DNA from: Lentilactobacillus rapi DSM 19907 = JCM 15042
GTDB lineage: Bacteria > Bacillota > Bacilli > Lactobacillales > Lactobacillaceae
DNA: 64,000 bases
Reading direction: 5' to 3'
Assembly (NCBI RefSeq): GCF_001436255.1
Contig: NZ_AZEI01000062.1
Location: forward strand, 1-64,000
This document shows, one piece after another, positions 35,344-47,674 of this stretch. The position numbers and the translations under genes are program-made. The notes beneath the pieces were generated by a model that did not search any database, was not told the DNA's origin, and saw only the letters and a program-made list of their open reading frames with translations. Each line of letters opens with the position of its first letter. The first letter of the stretch is position 1.

Positions 35344-38300
35344 CTAAATTTCTTTCCGTTTCTTAATTCCAAACAGCCCCAGCAGTCCAGCCAACGCAAC
35401 ACCAATCAAGGCAGCGATTGGTGAATTACTGTCACCAGTCTGTGGTAAAGTTGCGGCTTTTTCGACCTGTTGGTTCTCAGGCAACTTGTGATTCTGACCA
35501 GTCTGCCCGTTGCCACCAACAGTTGAACTTAGCTTGGTGACACCAGTGCCGTTCGTGGTATAGCGAGCAACCCGATCACGAGTACCGCGAGTCTGATTGC
35601 CGTTGACCTTGGCAGCCTGCCTAGAAGCCCCCGACTGGTTATTCCGAGTTGCCTTCTTGGTCGTCTTGGCCTTCTTAGTGGCCTTTTTAGCAGATTTCTT
35701 AGCCGTCTTCTTTTTCGTTGTTGTCGGCTTCGTCTTCTGATCGTTGCGATTAGTCGTCTGATTCTGGTCATTATTCCCAGAAACGGTTGCGCCGTTGTTG
35801 GTCGTTGAGCCGGCATTGTTGTTATTGTTGGCGTTATTACTTGGGGTGACCGAACCGCCACCATTGCCACCGTTACCACCACCGCCATTAACAGCGACAT
35901 AGTGAATTGAACTGATGGCTCCAGGATTGGTGATGGTTGGCAAGACGTACCCGCGTGACGGATTCGTGCTGTCCACCAGGCCCAAATTGCCGTTAGGACC
36001 CACAGCGTAGTAGCCGCTAATATATGGAACAACCTGATTGGTTGGCGCACTGACCTTCGTTGGGTCGGTATGATCCACCACGTAGGTCACGCTGGTTACT
36101 TGACCACTTGGAGAAACGATGGCGTAGCTGCCGACCTTGTTATAAACGTATTTGATGGTCACGTTGGCGTCGCCGATCTTGCCGGTGGCGTTCGTTGGCA
36201 TTGCGGTCAAATAATACCCATCAATATACTTAGCGATGGTCGTGTAGCTGTCACCCGCTTTCAAATGTTCGCCAGAAACGGGATCGGCCAGTTGCTTACC
36301 AGCTTCATCCACGTAGACTGCCTGCCATGAAAAATCGTTGGCAACAATCGTGAATTGACCAGCTTTCACCGTAATCGTGTAGTTCGGATTGGCCGCATCA
36401 GTCGCCGTGACGTTAATGGCGTAAGTGCCCGGCGTTTCACCAGCCACCCGGCTTACCGTATAAACTGGCTTCACCCCAGCCGTTGGCAAGCCACTGACCG
36501 TGGCCGTGAAGGTTGGGTCGGCTTGACCAGCCGTCTTTGAGGCATCATTAGCAGTAATTGTGATGGCGGCCTTATTGATAATCGCATGACCGGCCTGGGC
36601 AGTTGCCTGCACACCCTTGTTGGCATCGGTAATCTTCTTCAAACCAGCCGCGTTCAGCGTCACGCTGTAGCTGCCGGCATTGGCATTGACCTGGCTCCAG
36701 TCAAAGTCTGAATGATCAAACGTTGGCGTCACGACGTCAGTGCCACCAGTCAGCGTCACCTTAGGAACCGAATTGTCAGCCCCATTAAAATCAGTGGTGC
36801 CATCGTAAGTCTTAGTCACGTTGCCAACAGTCGCCAAGACGCTGTTCGGCGCAACAATAGTAAATGTCCCTTTATTAGCTGTAATGGTATAGTTCGGATT
36901 GTCGGTCGCACTGGCAGTCACCGTAATTGCATACTGACCAGGTTCCTCACCGGCAGCCCGACTAACCGTATACTTAACGTCAGCGCCAGCAGCGGGCTTC
37001 GTCACCGTTGCTGTCAACTTCGGATCCGCTTGCCCTTGAACCTTGCTGGCATTGTCGGGGGTAATCGTAATGGCTGCCTTGTTGATGGTCACCGTTCCGC
37101 TAGTCACATCGTTCGTTGCCAAAGTCGTGCCATCATTGGCATCAGTAATCTTCTTAATGCCGGCAGCGTTTAAAGTCACCGTGTATTGACCAGCATCGGG
37201 CTTCACCTGGCTCCAATCGAAATCAGCCGCCGTGAAAGTTGGGGTTGCCAATACGGATTTCCCACTCAAAGTGACGGTTGGCACAGCTTTAAAACTGGTC
37301 GTGCCATCATAAGGCTTGGTAACATTCCCAACTTGAGCTTTAATGGCCACCGTGGTTGGTGTCTTAGCAGTGATGGTTGCATGACCCACTGTGATATCTG
37401 TAGTAGCCAAGGTTGTATTAGCATTCAGTGCAGTAATCTTGGCAATCCCTTTGGCATTCAACGTAATTGAATAAGTACCAGGAGTAGCCTTAACTTGGCT
37501 CCAATCAAAATCATCCACCGTAAATGTTGGGTTCTTCAAACCAGTCTCACCGCTTAAAGTGACCGTTGGTACATCCTTGAAAGTAGTCGTACCATCTTCT
37601 AACTTGGTGACATCCCCAACCTTGGCTTTAATTGCCACTGTAGTTGGCGTCTTGGCTGTGATGGTTGCGTGACCCGCTGTAACATCTGCAGTCGCTAATG
37701 TCGTGTTGGCATTCAAAGCAGTAATCTTGGCAATCCCCGTGGCATTCAATGTAATTGAATAACTCCCAGGAGTAGCCTTCACTTGGCTCCAATCAAAATC
37801 GTCAGCTGTAAATGTTGGTGTCTTCAAACCGGCTTCACCACTCAAAGTGACCGTTGGTTCGTCTTTGAAAGTAGTGGTACCATCTTCTACCTTGGTGACA
37901 TCCCCAACTTGAGCTTTAATGGCCACTGTGGTCGGTGTCTTAGCAGTAATGGTGGCGTGACCCGCTGTGATATCTGCGGTCGCTAAGGTTGTATTAGCAT
38001 TCAAAGCCGTAATCTTGGCAATCCCGCTCGCGTTCAACGTAATTGAATAACTCCCAGGAGTAGCCTTTACTTGACTCCAGTCAAAATCGTCTGCCGTAAA
38101 TGTTGGGGTCTTTACCCCGGCTTCACCACTCAAAGTGACAGTTGGTACGTCCTTGAAGGTGGTCGTGCCGTCCCCCACCTTGGTAACATCTCCAACTTGA
38201 GCTTTCAGTGCAGTCACTGCGGGCGTTGCGGCGCTTTTCCAATGATTGATGACAAGCTGCATTGTCTTGCCACCTAAAATACTGCTTAACTTGGTGGGGC

Positions 38301-39984
38301 CCTCTGTACTTACATATGTAAAGTTAGGTACAGAACTCTTGATGGTTGGGTTAGCGATCTCTGTGCCAACCTTACCAACATAATAGGTCGTATCCGAATT
38401 TCCACTAGGCGATACTAAATTGTTAACGCTGGCACCGTTATCGGTTTCGGGGTTGGTTGGATCAACCACAAGTCCAGCATTATTCAATAAATCCCCTGCC
38501 TTAATCCGTGGACCCACATTCTCTGTAAAAATTGGATTGTTATATTCATCCACGTTAATGATCAAAGCAAACGATGTGTTGTCGGTCGATTGCTGCTGAT
38601 CGGAATTAGTCCGAAGATTGCCACTCGTAATGTTTCCAAGTGCCTGAACAGCGCCGAAGTATTCCGCTGCTGCGAGCATTAGATCGGCGGCGCTGCCCGA
38701 AGTGTATTCTGTCTGCAACTTTTCCCAATAGGGTAGCAGACTATTGTAATAAGTAATAGTAGGTGCTTCGTAGAACGGTTCCGTTTTGATCGTGCTGCCA
38801 TCTTGGGTAATATCAAGTGATCCCAATCTTGTTTTAATGGCACTCTTGGCTGCGGCTAAAAGCTCTGCATCATTGTAGCCCTTTGTACCGTAATATAGTT
38901 GCACGGGATCAACCACATTCCGAAAGGCCTTGGTTAACCCTTTAGAGTCCATCTGATTCAGGACAGATTGATAACTGGCATGATTATTGGTCGAAACGAC
39001 CAGATCGCCGTACTCATCAATCTTGGCTGTCGTATCTGCTGGTAAGACAATCTTATTCAACGCCTGCTCAGAATCTGACACTTGTTGAGTGTTAACGCCA
39101 TTCTTGTCTTCAAGGAGCATCTTATTGGCAACGTCCAATTCCGTGCGCATGCTCTGAAGCAGTTCGTTAGCTTGATTCAAGGTCGTCTGCATCTGAGCTA
39201 ACTTCTTGGGCAACTTCATTGAGGTTGTTGCCTTGACTTGCTTTAATTCACTGTTGACGTGGGCTTGAATTGCATCCAACCCAGAATCGTGAACCACAGT
39301 ATCGTCACTCTTGGCGTTGGCTTGTTGAGCATCTGCCTTAACCACTGCATTAACATTGTCCGCGACTTTTTGAGCCTGAGCCGTAATTTTTGCGGCCTGC
39401 TTATTGAAGTCCGTTGCACTTTTTACTTTAGGCGTCGCAATTTTTTGAACGGTTGCCTTGACTGCAGTGACATTGTTTTTTGATGGACTTTGACTTGTGG
39501 CAACCTCATTATTCGTGCTTTCAGTATTTACCGAAGTGGCCGGCGCGGTCGAACCTGTACTTGCCTTCACCGCCTGAGTTGCACTAGTGGTTGCGGTCGT
39601 TGTCTCGTTCGCCGCATTGTCAACAGTTGCCTGGTCGGTTTCAGACTCATCCTGTGTATTCACAACAGTTTTGGTTGCAACCATCGCAGTTTGTGTGCTG
39701 TTTTCTTGATCATTATTTTGATCATCCTGCTGGACATTTTGAGTTGCTGTTACAGCAGAATCATTAGTTGGTTGCGCCTGATCATTAAGTGTATCCGCAT
39801 GCGCTGTTGTGATATCTGGTGCCATTAGGCCAGGAACCCCGTGAACCTGAGCTTCATGCACCCCTAGTAATAACGCAACGGTTGTCATCCCTTGAACAAC
39901 CCATTGCTTCTTGGCCTTATAGAGCTTATATCTGGTCACACTAGGCTCTGTATCTGTAATCTGATCATATTGATACCGTCTCAT
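35344..39984 (-). CDS. Giant LPXTG adhesin with YDG/MBG-type repeats, 1546 aa
   Basis: The N-terminus has a KxYKxGKxW-type signal (KLYKAKKQWVVQGMTTVALL). Then come a Ser/Thr/Asn/Gln-rich region (65-180), a helical stretch (about 185-350) with an adhesin-type segment (IDEYGDLVVSTNNHASYQSV, GLTKAFRNVVDP), a unique region (360-580) and four YDG-like domains (from about 585). The first three are near-identical 96-aa units. MBG-like domains (ITITPDNASKVQGQADPKLT) and another YDG/MBG pair follow, then MucBP-like modules, a Gly/Asn linker and a Lys/Ala-rich segment. The C-terminus is LPQTGDSNSPIAALIGVALA then a basic tail, for sortase A anchoring. Binding target unknown. It is related to the next adhesin in its N-terminal region. 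Confidence 0.9.
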   Translation of the reverse strand: MRRYQYDQITDTEPSVTRYKLYKAKKQWVVQGMTTVALLLGVHEAQVHGVPGLMAPDITTAHADTLNDQAQPTNDSAVTATQNVQQDDQNNDQENSTQTAMVATKTVVNTQDESETDQATVDNAANETTTATTSATQAVKASTGSTAPATSVNTESTNNEVATSQSPSKNNVTAVKATVQKIATPKVKSATDFNKQAAKITAQAQKVADNVNAVVKADAQQANAKSDDTVVHDSGLDAIQAHVNSELKQVKATTSMKLPKKLAQMQTTLNQANELLQSMRTELDVANKMLLEDKNGVNTQQVSDSEQALNKIVLPADTTAKIDEYGDLVVSTNNHASYQSVLNQMDSKGLTKAFRNVVDPVQLYYGTKGYNDAELLAAAKSAIKTRLGSLDITQDGSTIKTEPFYEAPTITYYNSLLPYWEKLQTEYTSGSAADLMLAAAEYFGAVQALGNITSGNLRTNSDQQQSTDNTSFALIINVDEYNNPIFTENVGPRIKAGDLLNNAGLVVDPTNPETDNGASVNNLVSPSGNSDTTYYVGKVGTEIANPTIKSSVPNFTYVSTEGPTKLSSILGGKTMQLVINHWKSAATPAVTALKAQVGDVTKVGDGTTTFKDVPTVTLSGEAGVKTPTFTADDFDWSQVKATPGSYSITLNASGIAKITALNANTTLATADITAGHATITAKTPTTVAIKAQVGDVTKVEDGTTTFKDEPTVTLSGEAGLKTPTFTADDFDWSQVKATPGSYSITLNATGIAKITALNANTTLATADVTAGHATITAKTPTTVAIKAKVGDVTKLEDGTTTFKDVPTVTLSGETGLKNPTFTVDDFDWSQVKATPGTYSITLNAKGIAKITALNANTTLATTDITVGHATITAKTPTTVAIKAQVGNVTKPYDGTTSFKAVPTVTLSGKSVLATPTFTAADFDWSQVKPDAGQYTVTLNAAGIKKITDANDGTTLATNDVTSGTVTINKAAITITPDNASKVQGQADPKLTATVTKPAAGADVKYTVSRAAGEEPGQYAITVTASATDNPNYTITANKGTFTIVAPNSVLATVGNVTKTYDGTTDFNGADNSVPKVTLTGGTDVVTPTFDHSDFDWSQVNANAGSYSVTLNAAGLKKITDANKGVQATAQAGHAIINKAAITITANDASKTAGQADPTFTATVSGLPTAGVKPVYTVSRVAGETPGTYAINVTATDAANPNYTITVKAGQFTIVANDFSWQAVYVDEAGKQLADPVSGEHLKAGDSYTTIAKYIDGYYLTAMPTNATGKIGDANVTIKYVYNKVGSYAIVSPSGQVTSVTYVVDHTDPTKVSAPTNQVVPYISGYYAVGPNGNLGLVDSTNPSRGYVLPTITNPGAISSIHYVAVNGGGGNGGNGGGSVTPSNNANNNNNAGSTTNNGATVSGNNDQNQTTNRNDQKTKPTTTKKKTAKKSAKKATKKAKTTKKATRNNQSGASRQAAKVNGNQTRGTRDRVARYTTNGTGVTKLSSTVGGNGQTGQNHKLPENQQVEKAATLPQTGDSNSPIAALIGVALAGLLGLFGIKKRKEI
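37337..38200 (-). repeat. Three tandem 288-bp units inside the 1546-aa adhesin
   Basis: Units begin at 37337, 37625 and 37913 (GCTTTAATGGCC-type sequence), exactly 288 bp apart, and another boundary is at 38201. They encode 96-residue YDG-like domains differing at a few positions. Such repeats can change copy number by recombination while keeping the frame. Confidence 0.85.
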
Positions 39985-40244
39985 ATCATGACACCCTCTA
40001 TTTCATCGATTTTCAAAATTACCCTCAGTAATATTGGATTAGTGTTCTATGTGTTCCTATATATTAGGAAGAAATCTATATCAATTAATCTATGTATGAA
40101 TGGGTGGTATTCACCACCCATCCAGTAATTCGGGTTAACGGATCGCCCCATCAGGGGAAACGGAGCGATTCATCGGCATTGCGAACCATTGCCGTTATTG
40201 AGGGGGAACGGAATGATTCACTAGCTGCATTGCTTCAAAAGAAA
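39985..40244. other. Spacer between the two adhesin genes
   Basis: No gene. A hairpin ATGGGTGGT/ACCACCCAT at 40100-40121 has no T-run. Two related 21-bp segments (GGGGAAACGGAGCGATTCATC near 40155 and GGGGGAACGGAATGATTCACT near 40203) lie before the stop of the larger adhesin gene. The 5' part should hold the promoter of the 1546-aa adhesin gene. Confidence 0.4.
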
Positions 40245-43200
40245 CTAGTTACGTCTCTTTCTCCGCAATGCGGCCAAGCCAATCGTGCTTAACATTCCCA
40301 CGACACCCAAGATTACGGCCCCTTCATTTTGATCGTCACCAGTTTGTGGCAATCGCTTCTGGGCTAATTGTTGACTTGAAGCTTGTTTATTCAAATTATT
40401 CGATTGTTGTGAAGCAGGTTTAGCTGGACCATATACACCAGCAACCTTAACAGGTTCGTTCGACAACCGCTTTGGCTGAGCGTTGGTGTTAACTCGAGCT
40501 TTCCCAAGCTTAGCTGGCTCATTACCATTATTACTACTATTGCTACGACCATTACCAGGCTTCGACGGCTGATTATTTACAGTCGTTGGCTGCGTTGGAG
40601 TTGGAGTAGCTGGTTGTGTTGGTTGAGTCGGCTGCGTTGGCTGGGTCGGCTGAGTCGGTTGCGTTGGCTGGGTCGGCTGAGTCGGTTGCGTTGGTTGAGT
40701 CGGTTGATTAGTCGGTTGCGTTGGCTGCGTCGGTTGCGTTGGTTGCGTCGGCTGCGTTGGTTGCGTCGGCTGATTAGTTGGCTGAGTCGGCTGCGTTGGC
40801 TGAGTCGGCTGTGTTGGCTGAGTCGGTTGCGTCGGCTGCGTTGGTTGTGTTGGCTGAGTCGGCTGCGTTGGTTGAGTCGGCTGCGTTGGCTGGGTTGGTT
40901 GACTAGCCTTTACATAGTGAATATACGTGTCCTTATCAGGAGTTGCATAAGGCGCTGTTGGTGGCAAGTAACCCTTAGTTGCATCAGACTTATCAGCCTG
41001 AACTAAGTCGTTTCCATCAGCATCCACTGCCTTGTAACCATCAATATAAGGGATAATCCCAGTCGTTGGTGTCGTGATCTTCGCTGGATCATCAGGATCA
41101 TTTGGATAAACCGAAATGTCCTTGTCGCCACCAGTTGGTAGGATAGAAATATATTTACCAATTAATCTGTACGTGTAGGTAATGGTCTTATCACTGTTCG
41201 TCATTGTGCCATTAGCATCACTTGGTGTCTTGATCAAGTAGTACTTCTGAACTACGAGTGCTTTAGACGTATACTTATCGCCAGCTTTTAAGTCCGCTGT
41301 TGTGGTTGATGGGGCAACGTCATTGCCCTTTTCGTCAACATACTTCACGATCAACTTGTAAGTTTGAGCATCAGTAATTGTCAACTTACCAGGAACAACC
41401 TTAATATCATAATTAGGATTATCTGTGGCACTGGCCGTCACACTAATGTCATAACTACCAGGTTCGATATCTTTACTAATATCACCAAGGGTATATTTAA
41501 GATCATCACCCTTAACTGGCTTGCCATCGACGGTAGCCACGATCTTGCTTTGATCACTGTATGGCTTACCATCGTACTCTTTGTTCAGCGTTGGCCCAGT
41601 AATCGTAATTGGTGCCTTGGTAATCTCAAACTGGGTATTCGTAACATCATCCATCGTGATTGCCTTGGTTGAATTTGCTGCCTGTAAGTCAGCCAATCCT
41701 TTGGCACTCAACTTAACGTCGTACTTGCCCACGTTCTGACTGTTAATACCAGTCGTATCAAAGTCATCTGCTGTCCAACCAGCAGTTGGGGCAACTAAGT
41801 TATCACCCAACTTAACATCGAAGACTGTTGGGTCAGTCGAAGCATCACCATCGTAGACTTTGCTCTTAGGTTGGAGAACCACAGCACCCTTATCAACTGG
41901 TGTGGTTGTGATCGTCAACTTACCAGGAACAACCGTAACGTTATAGTTAGGATTGTCAGTGGCATTAGCCGTTACGGCAATATCATAATCACCAACTTCA
42001 ATGTCCTTACTAATGTCTCCAAGGGTATACACAACATCAGCACCCTTAGCAGGCTTACCAGCGACGGTAGCGACAACCTTGGTTGTGTCAGCGTACGGCT
42101 TGCCATCATAGACTTTGGTCAAGGTTGGGCCTGTAATTGTAACTGGTGCCTTGGTAATCTCAAATTGGGTATTCGTAACATCATCCATCGTGATGGTGCT
42201 CTTCTTGTTGGCTGCTTGGAGATCAGCCAATCCTTTAGCACTCAACTTAACGTCGTACTTGCCAACATTCTGGCTATTAATGCCGGTGGTATCAAAATCA
42301 TCAGCAGTCCAGCCAGCCGTTGGGGCAACTAAGTTATCACCTAACTTGACATCAAAGGTTGTTGGATCGGTTGTGGCATCGCCATCATAAACTTTGCTCT
42401 TAGGTTGCAGAACAACGGCATCCTTACCAACCGGTGCAGTTGTAATCGTCAACTTACCGGGAACAACCGTTACCGTGTAGTTTGGATTATCAGTATCAGT
42501 TGCCGTTACGGCAATGTCATACGTTCCTGGATCAACATCCTTACTGATATCTGCAACGGTGTACTTAGGATCAACTCCCTTGGCTGGCTTGCCATCGACC
42601 TTAGCAACATCCTTGTCCGCTGCTGTGTATGGCTTGCCATCATAAACCTTGTTGAGAGTTGGACCCGTAATCGTAATTGGGGCTTTGGTGATTGTGAACT
42701 GCGTATTAGTAACATCGTCCATCGTGATCGTCTTAGTTGTGTTAGCAGCTTGCAAATCACTTAATCCCTTGGCACTCAACTTAACATCGTAACTACCAAC
42801 GTTTTGACTGGTAATCCCGGTGGTATCAAAATCATCAGCAGTCCAGCCAGCCGTTGGGGCAACTAAGTCGTCACCTAACTTAACATCGAAGACCGTTGGA
42901 TCAGTTGTGGCATCGCCATCGTAGACCTTACTCTTAGGTTGCAGAACAACAGCATCCTTATCAACTGGGGTCTGGGTATAGGTTACCGTGAATGTCTGGG
43001 TGGCACCCTTGGCATCAGAGTTCAAGTCAAATGCTGGATTGGCTACTAATGCATCAGCCAAAGTATCATAAGACTTGCCGTCTGGACCAGTAACCTTATA
43101 AGTACCAGTCTTGGCTAAGTCAGCATCCGTTGTCTTAAACGTGATGTCATTGGTACCCGTTGCCGTCTTGGCACCTGTATTAGGGTTCTTAGTATCATCA

Positions 43201-46200
43201 TTACCTAATGCCGTATCGATCACTTTAGCAGCAACCGTTCCGGGACCTTGGGTTACCAAGTTAGCCTTGTCTACTTGGAAGTGATTAACCAAGGTTGCTG
43301 AACCGTCTAGCTTGATAGTGGTATCTCCATCTGTCGTTGTGAAGACATACCCAGGAACAGTTGGAATGTTATTCAAAATCTTAGAACCAGCAACTCCTAC
43401 TGGTGGGGTGGCAGTTCCATCATCACTATAGCCACCATCTGAACCAGGGAAACCGTTAATGACTTTACCATCCTGATCAACGTTCTTAATATGAGCAGTA
43501 GTTGTAAATGAATCGGTAATGGAGCCGGTCACATTATTCAAACCATCAACTCGGAAGTAAGTTGGGATAGTGACTTGCTTACCACGGTCATTAATACTAT
43601 CAGGATCTTTAACTGGCAAGATGACATCCGCCATATCTTGAGAAGCTAGCTTGGGAATTGAAGTGACGATTCCAACAATACTACTCCACTTTGTGCCAAC
43701 CTTATCAGCAGTCATTAAATCATCCGCCGTAGTGGTGCTGGTTCCATCCTTGGCGTTGAAGTAGTATTTGTGCCCATTACTAGTTAAGGTGACACTCTTT
43801 CCGCCATCGGTTAGTTCCAATGCACTATTTGAATACAAGGTTGTCGTGGAATCACCAGCAGTACTCTTACCCTCAGTAGCAGCACCAGTCATTTGAAGTG
43901 CAAACTTACCTGGGGTATCTCCCTTATTAGCAGTAACTTCGGTTGGTAAGTTAATGATGCCGCCAACGTTAGTGCTAGTACTAGCCGTGTTGTTTGCTAA
44001 TCGAAGACGGATAGATTGCTTATCATTTTTCATTGGGTTATTGACGCCGCTAGTACTATAACTAGTTCCAAAACTTTGGTTATCTTGGATGGCCCCACTT
44101 AAAATCATGCCTTCAGGAGCATTAATCATCATTAAATCACCAAAGTTCCGACCAAGGGTAATTCCAAGACTGTAGACACTCCTACCATCAAACGAACTTA
44201 GTCCAGATACAGTTGTGGTATTTCCCTCTGAATCAGTTAAAATTGTATGGAGATTTTGAGCATTACTTTGTTTAAATAAACCAGTGTATTGACTTACATT
44301 GCTATCATTATCGTCACCGGCAAGCATTACAACACTGGTTGATTCTCCGTCCTTACCACCCTTAGTCGCAGATGCAACATCGTAAGTTTTGCCATTGTAT
44401 GTGTTAGTAGTTGCTTCTGTATTTTGGAAAGGCTGCAGTGCAGATACTGCATCTGCATTTACTTTAAACTGGACATTCAGTGCCATACTACCTGGATCGA
44501 ATTCTAATCCAGTACCGGTGTAATCAACCTTATAGACTACTTGATTATCGGCATTTGTATATTGAGTTACCTTTGGAGAAATAGTAACACCACTCCACCC
44601 AGCACCAATTTGAGAGAATACTTGACCATTGGCCTGTTTGACAAGTTGTGTTTGCTTAGGCACGGTAATGTAAAAGACTGGGTCCTTTTTTGTTAATGCA
44701 ACACCGTAGTATCCGGGCATATCATTCTCATCTTTAGCTGATGGATGATTAACCAGGTTATTGTTAAATCCACTGTTCGGTTGATTATTAACGTAAAATC
44801 CATTCGCATTCATGTTAGGATTCTTGTAAACTGGTTTTGATCCATCGCCAATGGAAACAGTGAACGTGTCACCAGGATTTAAGACCTTGTTAAAACTTTG
44901 AGTAGCATCTAATGATATTGGAGCATTTATAAGCGCTGTTGCAGTTGTCGTTTTCGTAGCAATAGCTTGACCAGTATCATTATCGTCAACTGTCAAAACA
45001 AATGGTACATTTGTTTTGTCTGCGACACCATTCTTAACGTACCCTAGCGTAGCAAAAGAAGTTGTTTGCACATCATTTTCAGTACCATCTTGGTTGAGCA
45101 CTTCACCACCCCAACCAATTTTCCCCCACATAGTTTCTCCGGGATTCAATACAAAATTTGGAGTGATTTCATAACTTTTTACCGAGGCACCAGTAGGAAC
45201 AGTAAACATTGTAGTAGTATTGACACTACCTGTTTGTGCAATCGTAGAAAGAGTGCTTCCTTCCTTAATATCTTTAAATTCTTGTGAAGTACCATTAGTA
45301 AAATTAATTTTGACATTATAACTGTTGCCGGAAGCCCAAGTTCCATATGCTTTTGTTAGCAACGGTATATATAATCCGGTTGATTCTACACTATCTGGAA
45401 GAGCCATTATTATTGTTGCATTTAATTGTGCTTGCCCAGTTGAGGTGATTCCAAAATTATTTAGAACATTTGAAGCTTGATTCCCCACCACTAATTCATT
45501 TTGACTATTAGCATTATAAAGATACGTACTAGCAGCTTTTCCTGTAGAAGCAGCAACATTCTCAATTAGTTTATTACTTGTACCATCAAATGTTATAGAA
45601 CCATTAAGTGCAGATGTTTTAGGTGTTAATCCTTTTTCTGAGCCATTGTCAAGAGCAACGGGGGCTGTTGTATTACCGAAATTTTTAGAATAAACAGCTT
45701 TCCCTATGCTAAATGTTTGCTGACCCGTTTGTGTTGAATCACCGTATGAACCAATAAAATATAGCGATGAGTTGAAAACGTTATAGTTTCTTCCTTCTTT
45801 AGTCTTAAAGACAACTGGCGTGCCAACCCCACCTGGTTGTGATATTTCAACCGTTGCTGAATTAATAGGTGTATGCTGCCACATATACTGCTGTGTTTTT
45901 TCCGCATCAAGCGAAAATGTGGCTGGCACGTTAACTTCAATATCAACATCATTAACACTACCGTTTAAGGAATTGCCCCATTTAGTCATACCACCGGATA
46001 AAGAATAAATATAATCTATATTTTTAATTCTTGGAAGTGTATTGATGGTACCAACTGTTCCCAACGTCAACTTATTAATCTTATTAGTATTCTGAATTGT
46101 AATACTAGTTGTTTTATCGGTAAGATTAGTACCTCCATATGATATCGGCAGCAAACTCTGATCAGCTACTGATCCAATTGGACCAGCTAAACCACCAGTT

Positions 46201-47654
46201 GCTGGAGTGCCTGATCCCATATCACTTAGAACACCATAATTAGCATTCCCCATGCCAGTTAAATTAATAGTTTGGTTTGAAGTCTCTCCATCATTTTGAA
46301 CAGTCCAAGTATATGTAACTGAACCGTCTTTATTTGTCACTTGTTTAGGACTTCCTGTTGCAATAGCAGTATTTTCATATCCTTGCTTATTCGTTAATGA
46401 AGCAGGAATTGTAACGTGAAAAGTGTCGCCCTTGTTTCCAGAGTAACTAAAATTGAAAGGTATCGATTGATCATAAAGACTTTGTCTGTCGTAAACGTAT
46501 GTGGCTGAGCCATCGGAATTTACAATAATCTGTTGAGATCCGTCATCCCATTTTGAAGCTGTAAATGTCAGATTTGCCGCCTCCGCCGGATCAACCACCT
46601 GCCTGAAACTCTTCGTCAACCCCTGTTTATGTAAGTTGGCTAGAACTTTGTTGTAGCTCTTGGTGTTGCCGGTCGTAATGATCAAATCCCCGTAATCATC
46701 GACTTTGGCGGAAGTTCCATTTGGGACGCTGACATCGTTGTAGGCTGCTTTGGCATTGGCAACCACGTGGGCTTTAACACCCTTTTTATCAGCTGAGACC
46801 AAGGCAGTTGCCTGGTTCAATTCAGTGTGCATGTTAGCAACCACTGTTAAGGCTGAATTCAACTTGGTCGTTGCTTGCTTCTGGTTCTTAACAGCGATCT
46901 TTTGGGCAGCCTTAATTGTCTTCAAGACTTGCGCTTGTTGGGCCTTTTGATGGGTACCAATTGCAGTTAAGGCTTCGTCTTGAGGAATGTTGTCATTTTC
47001 TTTGGCATTGGCCAACTTGTTACCCTTATTGATTTGGGTTTGGGTGGCCTTCATAATCTTGTTAGCCCGGTTAACGATTGATTGGGCTGACTTTTTGTTG
47101 TATTTAGTTAACTTCTTATAAGTAACTTTTTTAACTTTGAGCTGATTATTGACCTTTTTATTCACCTTGGTGGTCTTCTTTTGAGAAGTTGCCTTGGTTG
47201 AATTGTTAGTGGCATCGGTCGTTGCGGCATTGGTTTGATCGGTGGTGCCAGTTGTTGAACTGCTGGTACTGTTGGTTGAACCAGTGGTTGCTGAATTGGT
47301 TAACGATGATTGGTCGCCAGTTGTTGTGCTGGAGCTGTTTGCGTCAGATGTTGCAGTGACTGCGCTGCTTTGGCTGCTATTGTTGCTTTCACTGGTTGAA
47401 GTAGCGGTTACCGGCTTGGTTGCGGTCGCCGTTGCAGTACTAGATTCACCGGTAGCTTGAGCATCATCCCCGTTATAAGTAGCGGTGGTGTCAGCGTGCA
47501 CTGGATGTGATGACAACATGGTATATGACAACCCAGAAGTGAAGACTGAGATGCCGGCAACTAACCATAATTTGCCCTTCTTGTATAGCTTGTAGTGTTC
47601 CTGTTTCTCCAAGCTATCTTTGTATAGTCTTGAATTATAATTGTATCGATTCAT
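40245..47654 (-). CDS. Giant LPXTG adhesin with Pro-Thr-Gln stalk, about 2469 aa
   Basis: The start at 47654 ([20 protein letters not shown]) is chosen over a TTG five codons earlier. The signal is KxYKxGKxW type ([20 protein letters not shown]). Domains in order: Ser/Thr/Asn-rich region (about 50-155); Lys/Ala-rich helices (160-285); the segment [20 protein letters not shown] ... [12 protein letters not shown] shared with the other adhesin; a very large beta-rich region (to about 1540) with several bacterial adhesin-like folds; three YDG/MBG-like pairs ([18 protein letters not shown] ... [16 protein letters not shown]); MucBP-like modules; about thirty Pro-Thr-Gln triplets; and [20 protein letters not shown] with a basic tail. 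It is a sortase-anchored adhesin; the ligand is unknown. It follows a four-gene unit on the same strand. Confidence 0.9.
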   Translation of the reverse strand: MNRYNYNSRLYKDSLEKQEHYKLYKKGKLWLVAGISVFTSGLSYTMLSSHPVHADTTATYNGDDAQATGESSTATATATKPVTATSTSESNNSSQSSAVTATSDANSSSTTTGDQSSLTNSATTGSTNSTSSSTTGTTDQTNAATTDATNNSTKATSQKKTTKVNKKVNNQLKVKKVTYKKLTKYNKKSAQSIVNRANKIMKATQTQINKGNKLANAKENDNIPQDEALTAIGTHQKAQQAQVLKTIKAAQKIAVKNQKQATTKLNSALTVVANMHTELNQATALVSADKKGVKAHVVANAKAAYNDVSVPNGTSAKVDDYGDLIITTGNTKSYNKVLANLHKQGLTKSFRQVVDPAEAANLTFTASKWDDGSQQIIVNSDGSATYVYDRQSLYDQSIPFNFSYSGNKGDTFHVTIPASLTNKQGYENTAIATGSPKQVTNKDGSVTYTWTVQNDGETSNQTINLTGMGNANYGVLSDMGSGTPATGGLAGPIGSVADQSLLPISYGGTNLTDKTTSITIQNTNKINKLTLGTVGTINTLPRIKNIDYIYSLSGGMTKWGNSLNGSVNDVDIEVNVPATFSLDAEKTQQYMWQHTPINSATVEISQPGGVGTPVVFKTKEGRNYNVFNSSLYFIGSYGDSTQTGQQTFSIGKAVYSKNFGNTTAPVALDNGSEKGLTPKTSALNGSITFDGTSNKLIENVAASTGKAASTYLYNANSQNELVVGNQASNVLNNFGITSTGQAQLNATIIMALPDSVESTGLYIPLLTKAYGTWASGNSYNVKINFTNGTSQEFKDIKEGSTLSTIAQTGSVNTTTMFTVPTGASVKSYEITPNFVLNPGETMWGKIGWGGEVLNQDGTENDVQTTSFATLGYVKNGVADKTNVPFVLTVDDNDTGQAIATKTTTATALINAPISLDATQSFNKVLNPGDTFTVSIGDGSKPVYKNPNMNANGFYVNNQPNSGFNNNLVNHPSAKDENDMPGYYGVALTKKDPVFYITVPKQTQLVKQANGQVFSQIGAGWSGVTISPKVTQYTNADNQVVYKVDYTGTGLEFDPGSMALNVQFKVNADAVSALQPFQNTEATTNTYNGKTYDVASATKGGKDGESTSVVMLAGDDNDSNVSQYTGLFKQSNAQNLHTILTDSEGNTTTVSGLSSFDGRSVYSLGITLGRNFGDLMMINAPEGMILSGAIQDNQSFGTSYSTSGVNNPMKNDKQSIRLRLANNTASTSTNVGGIINLPTEVTANKGDTPGKFALQMTGAATEGKSTAGDSTTTLYSNSALELTDGGKSVTLTSNGHKYYFNAKDGTSTTTADDLMTADKVGTKWSSIVGIVTSIPKLASQDMADVILPVKDPDSINDRGKQVTIPTYFRVDGLNNVTGSITDSFTTTAHIKNVDQDGKVINGFPGSDGGYSDDGTATPPVGVAGSKILNNIPTVPGYVFTTTDGDTTIKLDGSATLVNHFQVDKANLVTQGPGTVAAKVIDTALGNDDTKNPNTGAKTATGTNDITFKTTDADLAKTGTYKVTGPDGKSYDTLADALVANPAFDLNSDAKGATQTFTVTYTQTPVDKDAVVLQPKSKVYDGDATTDPTVFDVKLGDDLVAPTAGWTADDFDTTGITSQNVGSYDVKLSAKGLSDLQAANTTKTITMDDVTNTQFTITKAPITITGPTLNKVYDGKPYTAADKDVAKVDGKPAKGVDPKYTVADISKDVDPGTYDIAVTATDTDNPNYTVTVVPGKLTITTAPVGKDAVVLQPKSKVYDGDATTDPTTFDVKLGDNLVAPTAGWTADDFDTTGINSQNVGKYDVKLSAKGLADLQAANKKSTITMDDVTNTQFEITKAPVTITGPTLTKVYDGKPYADTTKVVATVAGKPAKGADVVYTLGDISKDIEVGDYDIAVTANATDNPNYNVTVVPGKLTITTTPVDKGAVVLQPKSKVYDGDASTDPTVFDVKLGDNLVAPTAGWTADDFDTTGINSQNVGKYDVKLSAKGLADLQAANSTKAITMDDVTNTQFEITKAPITITGPTLNKEYDGKPYSDQSKIVATVDGKPVKGDDLKYTLGDISKDIEPGSYDISVTASATDNPNYDIKVVPGKLTITDAQTYKLIVKYVDEKGNDVAPSTTTADLKAGDKYTSKALVVQKYYLIKTPSDANGTMTNSDKTITYTYRLIGKYISILPTGGDKDISVYPNDPDDPAKITTPTTGIIPYIDGYKAVDADGNDLVQADKSDATKGYLPPTAPYATPDKDTYIHYVKASQPTQPTQPTQPTQPTQPTQPTQPTQPTQPTQPTQPTQPTQPTNQPTQPTQPTQPTQPTQPTQPTNQPTQPTQPTQPTQPTQPTQPTQPTQPTQPTQPATPTPTQPTTVNNQPSKPGNGRSNSSNNGNEPAKLGKARVNTNAQPKRLSNEPVKVAGVYGPAKPASQQSNNLNKQASSQQLAQKRLPQTGDDQNEGAVILGVVGMLSTIGLAALRRKRRN
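40609..40902 (-). repeat. Tandem 9-bp repeat encoding Pro-Thr-Gln
   Basis: About thirty units of a 9-bp repeat (variants of TGGGTCGGC/TGCGTTGGT on the plus strand) with occasional 12-bp Pro-Thr-Asn-Gln variants. It forms a wall-spanning stalk. Because units are multiples of three, slippage changes stalk length without breaking the frame. Confidence 0.9.
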
Positions 47655-47674
47655 GTGTGATACCCCCAAAAGTA

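Noticed and set aside
40609-40902. Tandem repeat considered as a CRISPR array
   Set aside because: The period is 9 bp, there are no unique spacers, and it lies in frame inside the adhesin gene.
40614-41006. Plus-strand open frame rich in Leu/Arg/Trp opposite the Pro-Thr-Gln stalk
   Set aside because: It is the complement of the 9-bp repeat of the adhesin gene; no ribosome site, composition dictated by the repeat.
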